In this document: positions 46,871 to 51,591 of the stretch, piece after piece
Numbering within the stretch: position 1 is the first letter of the stretch
How the letters are laid out: the number at the start of each line of letters is the position of its first letter
Source of the DNA: a virus
Length of the DNA stretch: 51,591 nt
IMG/VR virus record: IMGVR_UViG_3300031951_000234
Span: 1 to 51,591 of that record
Reading direction: 5' to 3' (one strand)
The notes under the pieces: generated by a model
What the model saw: the letters and a program-made list of their open reading frames with translations, nothing else
What the model was told of the DNA's origin: nothing
Databases searched by the model: none
Program-made: the position numbers and the translations under genes

Positions 46871-47168
46871 CTCCACAATCTTTCCGCCGCGATCCGACCC
46901 GTCGCACCCTGTACGGACGGGCGACGAGGCCCGGCACCCGCGACCGCCGCCGGCCGGCAACGTGAAGCACCGCATAGCCGCCGGTGCCGTAGGCCAGGAG
47001 CGTGACCCGCCCCCGTGCCGTCTGCTCGACGGCCACCAGGGTGAACACGCCGCGGGCGGCCATGCTGACGCGCTCGCCGTCTGCCAGCCGGTAGTAGGGG
47101 CCGCCGGCCACGCGAAACTTGTCGCCAGGGACGAGGGTCACGCGGGGGCTGAGTTGGTAGCCGGTCAT
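46845..47168 (-). CDS. Small basic hypothetical protein
   Basis: A 107-residue protein from ATG 47168. Beta-rich (TLVPGDKFRVAGGPYYRLADGERV), with a basic end (RRVGSRRKDCGVD). Its C-terminal codons contain the promoter sequence at 46842-46870. It overlaps the upstream gene by four bases. The SH3-like strand pattern suggests a small nucleic-acid binding fold; speculative. Confidence 0.55.
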   Translation of the reverse strand: MTGYQLSPRVTLVPGDKFRVAGGPYYRLADGERVSMAARGVFTLVAVEQTARGRVTLLAYGTGGYAVLHVAGRRRSRVPGLVARPYRVRRVGSRRKDCGVDTRCADA

Positions 47169-47434
47169 GCGGCACCTCCTCCGACGCGAGCGTCGAGCCG
47201 CGGGCCGCCGGTTTCCATGTTCCAGGCGGCCGTGGCCTTGCAGGCCGCCACCGTCGAGGCCGATCCCAGGTGGCCCTCGCTGATCACCTCGCCGGTCGCC
47301 GTGTTCGTGATGACGCCCGACAGGGTGTACCTCGGAAAGAACTCGCTCGGCTGAATCGCGAACCTGTAGGTGCAGCAGCGGGTGCTGCCCTCGCCGGTTG
47401 CGCCCGTCTTCGTTTTCGTCCACTTGATCGTCAT
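47165..47434 (-). CDS. Small hypothetical protein
   Basis: An 89-residue protein from ATG 47434 (MTIKWTKTKTGATGEG). Strand-rich (YTLSGVITNTATGEV) with a basic centre and Cys pair. It overlaps the next leftward gene by four bases. The leader at 47435-47485 contains the leader motif. Function unknown. Confidence 0.55.
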   Translation of the reverse strand: MTIKWTKTKTGATGEGSTRCCTYRFAIQPSEFFPRYTLSGVITNTATGEVISEGHLGSASTVAACKATAAWNMETGGPRLDARVGGGAA

Positions 47435-47515
47435 GTTTCCACCCTCCGGGTTGTCACGCTCGGGGCCGGCGCTCGCCTGCCTCACGCATCCATTGTCCCA
47501 TGCTTGTCAACGTAC

Positions 47516-47543
47516 AAAATACAGGTGCCACTTACTGCGTCAA
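47516..47543 (-). promoter_or_regulatory. Candidate leftward promoter (TTGACG-16-TATTTT)
   Basis: In the 118-base gene-free gap between two leftward genes, an AT-rich spot in a GC-rich region. -35 at 47538-47543, -10 at 47516-47521. It would drive the gene starting at 47434. Confidence 0.4.
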
Positions 47544-47603
47544 CACTAGGGCTAGTGGTGGACGAGTGTTCAATCGGCGGCACCTCGCTGGCACGGGGCC
47601 GCC

Positions 47604-47915
47604 TCACCGAATCGTCCACTCCGCGAAGCCGCCGGGCAGCGTCGGCGTTTCGTGCGCCGGCACCATGCCCTTAAGCGCACAGATCGTCGTGATGCCGCCC
47701 TCCCAGTGGACGCGCAGCGTCCGCGAGTAGCCGGCCTCGCCCGTGTACGGGCGACCGTAGTCCCTCGCATAGCCGCAGGACTTCCGGTCTGGCGCGAAGA
47801 CCGCCACGATGCCGGCCGCGATCCGCTCGGCCCGCGTCATCGCCGCCCAGGCGGCGTGGCGGGCGGCACGGTTCTGCCGAATCTTCGACACGGCGTGGGG
47901 GGTGTAGCCGGTCAT
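47604..47915 (-). CDS. Basic hypothetical protein
   Basis: A 103-residue protein (MTGYTPHAVSKIRQNRAARHAAWAAMTRAERIAAGIVA...). It begins with the same MTGY as the gene at 47168, but the bodies differ. Arg-rich helix first, then strands (TLRVHWEGGITTICALKG). Its start overlaps the stop of the gene to the right. Function unknown. Confidence 0.55.
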   Translation of the reverse strand: MTGYTPHAVSKIRQNRAARHAAWAAMTRAERIAAGIVAVFAPDRKSCGYARDYGRPYTGEAGYSRTLRVHWEGGITTICALKGMVPAHETPTLPGGFAEWTIR

Positions 47916-48247
47916 GCGGCACCCCCTTCCGTCGCGATCTTGATCGCCCGCTCAACCTCGTCGGCCGCCTCCAGCAGGAGGTTGATCCCGTCGCCGTCGA
48001 AGTGGCTTCCGCAGGCCGATGCCTGCCGCAGCGTCGGCAGAATGAACTGGAGCGCCTTCAGCATCTCGGGGCTGGCCGCGATCAGTCGGGCATTCGCCTC
48101 GATAACGTCGTGCCGCTCGTCATCGTCGGGGTCGCCGGCATCCGGCACGTTGCAGATGCAGGCATCGCCGGCCGCCAGCACCTCAAAATCAGCATCTCCC
48201 CAGGCATGAATCGTCCAGGGGCCGGGGGTATGGGTTGCAGTTGTCAT
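47912..48247 (-). CDS. HTPGPW-family small phage protein
   Basis: A 111-residue protein of the common phage family with 'H-T-P-G-P-W' at the start, 'N-A-R-L-I-A-A-S-P-E-M-L-K-A-L' in the middle and an acidic end. It has an ACICNVPDAGD strand with two cysteines. Function is unknown but it is one of the most widespread accessory phage genes. Start at 48247, after GAGAG. The leader carries hairpin copy 5. Confidence 0.75.
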   Translation of the reverse strand: MTTATHTPGPWTIHAWGDADFEVLAAGDACICNVPDAGDPDDDERHDVIEANARLIAASPEMLKALQFILPTLRQASACGSHFDGDGINLLLEAADEVERAIKIATEGGAA

Positions 48248-48283
48248 CTCTCGTTCCTCCACTCGGGGGTGCTTCTCGTTCCG

Positions 48284-48311
48284 CCGGCCGGGGCAACGTG
48301 CCGCCGGCCGG
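48284..48311 (-). repeat. GC hairpin with ACGTT loop, dispersed family copy 5
   Basis: CCGGCCGG-rich arms around GCC-AACGT-GGC (leftward: ACGTT loop), one bulge. Upstream of the gene starting at 48247. Confidence 0.5.
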
Positions 48312-48321
48312 GCATCGTCAG

Positions 48322-48555
48322 TCACTCTGGCGACCGCCAGTTCTCCTCCTCCATGTCCATCGTGCCGCTGGGCAGCGGCGTCATGTTGCTCAGTTCGCCT
48401 GCCACGGTCGTGTCGTATGCCTTCGCCATGCCCATGAACTCCACCATTGCGAGCCGCCGCACCTCGGCCGGCGTGGTGCCGGCCGGCACCTCCAGGGTCA
48501 CGCTCGACCGCAGGTAAACGTCCACCAGCACCGCGCTCGTCTTCGTCGCACTCAT
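48322..48555 (-). CDS. Small hypothetical protein
   Basis: A 77-residue protein (VTLEVPAGTTPAEVRRLAMVEFMGM). It resembles the next leftward gene in the V-x-V-P-x-G-T strand-helix unit, suggesting duplication. The upstream frame reads the leader motif and is not coding. Function unknown. Confidence 0.55.
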   Translation of the reverse strand: MSATKTSAVLVDVYLRSSVTLEVPAGTTPAEVRRLAMVEFMGMAKAYDTTVAGELSNMTPLPSGTMDMEEENWRSPE

Positions 48556-48658
48556 CGTTTCCACGCTCCAGGGGTTCTCGGGTTCACACACTCGGGGGCC
48601 ACGACGGCCACCGGCTCGACGCCACCCCGCGGGCAGGCGGCGCCGTGCCGGGGGCCGG

Positions 48659-48850
48659 CTATTCGTCCTGCTCGACGCCAAACGGCTCGACCATGAAATC
48701 GATGCCCGCCTCGGTGTTGTCGAGCATCTCGCGAAACTTCGCGACGGCCGCGGCCTTGATCACCTCCAGGCCGGCGTCGGTGCTTGCGTCGGTGCCACGC
48801 GGCACCGTCACGCACACTCCCGTCTCCATCCACACATCGAACTTGGGCAT
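48659..48850 (-). CDS. Small hypothetical protein
   Basis: A 63-residue protein with VCVTVPRGTDASTDAGLEVIKAAAVAKF, similar to the preceding gene's VTLEVPAGT-x-x-x-E-V-x-x-x-A block. Start 48850; the leader upstream contains hairpin copy 6. Function unknown. Confidence 0.5.
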   Translation of the reverse strand: MPKFDVWMETGVCVTVPRGTDASTDAGLEVIKAAAVAKFREMLDNTEAGIDFMVEPFGVEQDE

Positions 48851-48886
48851 CGTCTCGTTTCCTCGTTCCGGGGGGCATCGATCCGC

Positions 48887-48911
48887 GGGAGCCGGCAACG
48901 CGCCGGCTCCC
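48887..48911 (-). repeat. GC hairpin with GCGTT loop, dispersed family copy 6
   Basis: Perfect 10-bp stem GGGAGCCGGC / GCCGGCTCCC around GCGTT on the leftward strand, upstream of the gene starting at 48850. Confidence 0.6.
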
Positions 48912-48928
48912 GTTGGTACGGGCGGGGG

Positions 48929-49945
48929 TCAGGCGATGCCGAAGAGGCGGCGGAAGGCCGCATCGACGGCCGGCATCTCCTCGGGCAGCGGGTACGGGTA
49001 GAACTTCGGGCCGGGGGCGAATGCCGCGACCGGCACGATGTTCGCGAGGTAGTCGTTGTTTGCCTGCGACCGCACCCATGCTTCAAAGGCCCGCGCCATC
49101 ACCTCCTCGGGCAGCGACCAGTACCGGCCGCTCCGGGTGCGGTCGGCTTCGATGCTGCGGTTCTTCAGCGCGGCCGGCAGGGATCGGAGAGCCTGCCGCA
49201 CCTCGCCAGCGAGGCACTGCGATGCGAAGCCGCCCAGGCCCGCGGCCTCGCCGGCAACGTGATCCCAGGCGTGGAACCATTCGTGCGCGAGGCATCCGGC
49301 CCCGTTCGTCTTCGTGAGGTTGATCACCCGCCGGCCCGGCTCGTAGTGGGCAGCGGCTTTGCCGTGGCCGCGGGCGCCGAATGCGAGCGCGAGCCGGCCG
49401 CCGAAGGTGAGCGCGTCGGCCGCCAACCGCACGACCCCGGCGAGGTCGAGCAGCGCGTCGGTGGCCTGATTCAGGCAGGCGGCCCGGTCGGTCTGCCAGT
49501 TGCCGAATTCGACCCCGTAGGGGCGGAACGTGGCGAGGAACGATTCCGGCGTGGCATCGACGCCGCCGCGGTGATCGACACCGACGCGGGGGCGGTTGGT
49601 CGTGCCGCGGACCTTGTCCTCGGTGACGTTACCGGCCTCGCGGGCGGCCTCCCAGGCGGCCGACAGGATCGCGACGGCATCGGCCTGCCGGCGGAAGGCG
49701 AGCGCCTCGTCGCGGGTCGCGAACTCCGCGAGCCGGCGGTGCGCCCGGTCGCCGTCCTTGCAGGCGAAAATGCATCCGGTCGAGCGGTCCATGTACCATG
49801 AGAACTGGAGCGGCTTCCGTTGCCGCGCACGGGGGGTCGCCGTTTCGCCGGCCGGGGTCTGCCGCGGGCCGCGGGCCGCGGCGCGGTCCTTCGCCGCGCC
49901 GCCGATCTTGCGGCCAAAGTCTCCGATGGTGCCGATGGCTGTCAT
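48929..49945 (-). CDS. Zincin-like protein with HEWFH motif (LPD-like)
   Basis: A 338-residue protein. Its central domain (about 130-235) contains GVEFGNWQTDRAACLNQATDALLDLAG and then INLTKTNGAGCLAHEWFHAWDH, where H221-E-W-F-H225 is a zinc-protease motif and D228 a possible third ligand. This arrangement is like the large polyvalent protein-associated LPD domains in conjugative and phage proteins. The N-terminal 50 residues are basic; a helical domain follows the zincin. It may be delivered into, or act in, the host to cleave or bind proteins. It is the largest gene of the leftward block. Confidence 0.72.
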   Translation of the reverse strand: MTAIGTIGDFGRKIGGAAKDRAAARGPRQTPAGETATPRARQRKPLQFSWYMDRSTGCIFACKDGDRAHRRLAEFATRDEALAFRRQADAVAILSAAWEAAREAGNVTEDKVRGTTNRPRVGVDHRGGVDATPESFLATFRPYGVEFGNWQTDRAACLNQATDALLDLAGVVRLAADALTFGGRLALAFGARGHGKAAAHYEPGRRVINLTKTNGAGCLAHEWFHAWDHVAGEAAGLGGFASQCLAGEVRQALRSLPAALKNRSIEADRTRSGRYWSLPEEVMARAFEAWVRSQANNDYLANIVPVAAFAPGPKFYPYPLPEEMPAVDAAFRRLFGIA

Positions 49946-49987
49946 CTCTCGTTTCCTCTCTCTGGGTCAGGGTTTCCACCATCCGGG

Positions 49988-50010
49988 GCCGCCGGCAACG
50001 TGCCGGCGGC
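49988..50010 (-). repeat. GC hairpin with ACGTT-type loop, dispersed family copy 7
   Basis: Perfect 10-bp stem GCCGCCGGCA / TGCCGGCGGC with a three-base loop (or nine-bp with ACGTT), upstream of the zincin gene's start at 49945. Confidence 0.6.
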
Positions 50011-50031
50011 TCGTTTGTCTGGGCTTGTGTC

Positions 50032-50646
50032 CTAGCAGATCGGCTCGGGGCCAAGGCCGACCGCGATGCCGACCGCCTCCGCGATACTCCGCGGCGACGG
50101 CAGCGGAGCGTGACCCATGACCGCGGTGTACGTCTCGCGGTTGCCATGATGGATGCAGGCCGCGGTGAACAGGATGCCGCGGCGCAGGTCGCGGGGGATC
50201 GTGCGCCACTGGGTGCGGGCTGCGATGGAGGCCCGCACGACGCGGGCGATCCGCATCATCCCCTCGGCAACGTGTTCGCGATCCACGACCCGCCGCACGA
50301 ATGCATGGTTGGCCTGCGAGAGTCGCAGCACCCTTCCCGCCCCGCGGCTGGGCAGCAGGCCAGGAACCGCGACCAGCGGCAGCCACGCATCGCCGGGGTG
50401 ACCGTCCCAGGCCGCCGGCACGGGCGACGGCTCGACGGGCCGCGGTGCCGCCGCCGGCCGGGAGGCTGCGACCAGGGGCCGCAGGCGGGCGGCCGTGGCC
50501 TTGATCTCGCGGTTCGTGTCCTGCGTCATGCACAGGAACCGCGACCGCCCGCGACCGTCGAGCCGCCGCAGCACCGTCACCGGCGCCAGCCGGCTGCCGA
50601 CCTTCACGCGGTATTCGCCGCCGATCTGAATCTCATTCTGTCGCAT
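50032..50646 (-). CDS. Basic hypothetical protein
   Basis: A 204-residue protein. It begins 'N-E-I-Q-I-G-G-E-Y-R-V-K-V-G', an SH3-like strand start seen in small planctomycete-phage accessory proteins, followed by a Pro/Ala linker (about 65-85) and a helical C-terminal domain with HHGNRET. High Arg. Function unknown. The leader motif and a GGCCGG/CCGGCC hairpin precede it (50660-50700). Confidence 0.55.
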   Translation of the reverse strand: MRQNEIQIGGEYRVKVGSRLAPVTVLRRLDGRGRSRFLCMTQDTNREIKATAARLRPLVAASRPAAAPRPVEPSPVPAAWDGHPGDAWLPLVAVPGLLPSRGAGRVLRLSQANHAFVRRVVDREHVAEGMMRIARVVRASIAARTQWRTIPRDLRRGILFTAACIHHGNRETYTAVMGHAPLPSPRSIAEAVGIAVGLGPEPIC

Positions 50647-50712
50647 CGCATCTCTCCTCGGGTTGTGGCCGGTTTCGCCGGCCGGGGTTGTAGTGGGTTG
50701 TGGGTTATGGGG

Positions 50713-50928
50713 TCAACGGATCACGCAGGAGTCGAGCATCTGCCCGTGCGAGAATGCATCGTCGGCAACGTCCGACCCGTACCGGGCGACGAGGTCGCGG
50801 GCCGCATCCATCGCGCGCCGCACGTTGCAGGCAACGGAGGCCCGGTAGAACCGCAGGCAGAGCAGATCGTAATCGTCTGCCGGCCGGGGCCGCAGCCCCA
50901 TCGAATCGGGATAGTGAATGAGTTCCAT
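50713..50928 (-). CDS. Small hypothetical protein
   Basis: A 71-residue protein from ATG 50928 (MELIHYPDSMGLRPRPADDYDLL). It is Arg/Ala-rich with a Cys pair and a helical end. A strong candidate promoter lies upstream at 50990-51017. The stop coincides with a TTGACC sequence. Confidence 0.5.
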   Translation of the reverse strand: MELIHYPDSMGLRPRPADDYDLLCLRFYRASVACNVRRAMDAARDLVARYGSDVADDAFSHGQMLDSCVIR

Positions 50929-50989
50929 CGTCGCGTTTCCTCTCTCGGGGTTGCCATGATCCGGGGCGACCGTCGCCCGCGGTAGGTGA

Positions 50990-51017
50990 ATCATAGCGGT
51001 GTCATCGGCAGTGTCAA
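50990..51017 (-). promoter_or_regulatory. Leftward sigma70-like promoter (TTGACA-16-TATGAT)
   Basis: -35 TTGACA (51012-51017) and -10 TATGAT (50990-50995), 16-base spacer, in the gap between the genes at 50928 and 51055. Best promoter match in the window. Confidence 0.6.
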
Positions 51018-51054
51018 GCCTAGGGAAACAGGGGAAAACTGAACCTTACGAAGA

Positions 51055-51324
51055 TTACAGGTTGCCACGGTCGGGGGTTCCGCCGGTTTCCGCGGACGGG
51101 GGGTCGGGAAATCGCTGGCGGTTCCGCTCGGTCACGCGAACGTGCCGCACATCGACGCTTTCCAGATGCAGCACTACCTCGGTGCCAGGGAGCCAAAATC
51201 GCACAACTCCGCGGCCCGTTTCAGAATCGATTTCATAGTGGGTTTTCACGCCCCACATCATCTCCAGGAATTCCATCGCGCCAGTGAATGCGGCGGCATC
51301 GTCTGCCGTGAATTTTCGTTTCAT
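51055..51324 (-). CDS. Small hypothetical protein
   Basis: An 89-residue protein from ATG 51324 (MKRKFTADDAAAFTGAMEFLEMMWGVKTHYEID). Mixed helix and strands, with an acidic and a basic half. It is the first gene of the leftward block and is preceded by four leader-motif copies. Its C-terminal part overlaps leader-like sequence (TGGTPDRGN) and may be longer than the real product. Function unknown. Confidence 0.5.
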   Translation of the reverse strand: MKRKFTADDAAAFTGAMEFLEMMWGVKTHYEIDSETGRGVVRFWLPGTEVVLHLESVDVRHVRVTERNRQRFPDPPSAETGGTPDRGNL

Positions 51325-51342
51325 CGCTCGGGTTCTCCTCGG

Positions 51343-51418
51343 GTTTCTACGCTCGGGGTTTCTACGTTCGGGGGTTGCCCGTTTCTACGCTCGGGATGCA
51401 CTGGTTTCTACGGGCGGG
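51343..51418 (-). repeat. Four copies of a 15-bp leader motif
   Basis: GTTTCTACG(C/T)TCGGG at 51343-51357, 51358-51372 and 51381-51395, and GTTTCTACGGGCGGG at 51404-51418. On the leftward strand they read CCCGAGCGTAGAAAC. The same motif, degenerate, precedes many genes of the leftward block. Confidence 0.7.
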
Positions 51419-51420
51419 CC

Positions 51421-51591
51421 GCACCTGCCCAGGTGACGAGCGACGGCGGGCCGGCTCCCTCGGTGCGACGGCGGGCCGCACCTGCCCAGGTGACGAGCGA
51501 CGGCGGGCCGGCTCCCTCGGTGCGACGGCGGGCCGCACCTGCCCAGGTGACGAGCGACGGCGGGCCGGCTCCCTCGGTGCGACGGCGGGCC
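51421..51591. repeat. 57-bp tandem repeat, three exact copies to the window end
   Basis: Units start at 51421, 51478 and 51535; the third ends exactly at 51591. Each unit holds the palindrome CACCTG-CC-CAGGTG and two copies of a GCGACGGCGGGCCG-type element. All frames are open because the period is a multiple of three; no gene is called. No gene is seen between 51325 and the end. Confidence 0.85.

Noticed and set aside
51343-51591. CRISPR array
   Set aside because: Repeats are either adjacent without unique spacers (57-bp units) or too short and irregularly spaced (15-bp motif), and no cas genes are present.
51421-51591. A repeat protein encoded by the 57-bp units
   Set aside because: All frames are open because the period is divisible by three; no start codon or ribosome site.

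Overview
This window is most of a high-GC, tailed, siphovirus-like bacteriophage genome or prophage. The rightward structural block has the standard long-tailed phage order: head-tail connector, head closure, HK97 gp10-like protein, tail completion, tail tube, gpG/gpGT chaperone with a -1 frameshift, and a 1424-residue tape measure. Terminase, portal, protease and capsid genes are not present, so the head/packaging end lies outside the window, probably just left of position 1. A Planctomycetota host is my best guess, from a small secreted Cys-containing protein, many short accessory proteins of that flavour, a phage-borne CsrA and base composition. That assignment is inference, not proof.

Layout. 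1-13.3 kb: a glycosyltransferase tail end, then neck, tail tube, chaperones, tape measure and distal tail proteins, including a Cys-rich 689-residue protein whose codon use differs from its neighbours. 13.3-16.3 kb: small zinc-binding and HExxH proteins, a metallophosphoesterase, a dCMP deaminase and a dNMP kinase (nucleotide metabolism). 16.3-20.2 kb: a membrane protein and a large tail fibre with a glycine-rich tip. 20.2-21.3 kb, leftward: a tyrosine recombinase and a small protein. 21.4-31.8 kb: replication and recombination (DNA-binding regulator, SNF2-like helicase, ssDNA-binding-like protein, PD-(D/E)XK nuclease, prim-pol protein, UvrD-like helicase, CsrA, ParB-like protein). 31.8-36.3 kb: small genes, a VRR-NUC nuclease, a sugar aminotransferase and an ATP-grasp enzyme.

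36.45-37.67 kb carries the most unusual feature: three integron attC-like sites with covarying stems and two fixed extrahelical bases each, bounding three small gene cassettes. No integron integrase is visible. 37.7-40.4 kb holds a HAD-like phosphatase, a methyltransferase and two glycosyltransferases. With the aminotransferase, the ATP-grasp enzyme and the truncated first gene, these look like a glycan-building set. 40.4-44 kb has small proteins, a papain-like cysteine protease, a DnaJ-zinc-finger lipoprotein and an HNH nuclease, plausibly lysis and packaging functions.

43.95-51.3 kb, leftward: about nineteen genes, mostly very small accessory proteins. Many are preceded by copies of a roughly 16-base leader motif and a GC-rich hairpin with a conserved loop. 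The window ends in three exact copies of a 57-bp tandem repeat, which suggests an assembly break or a replication/partition locus.
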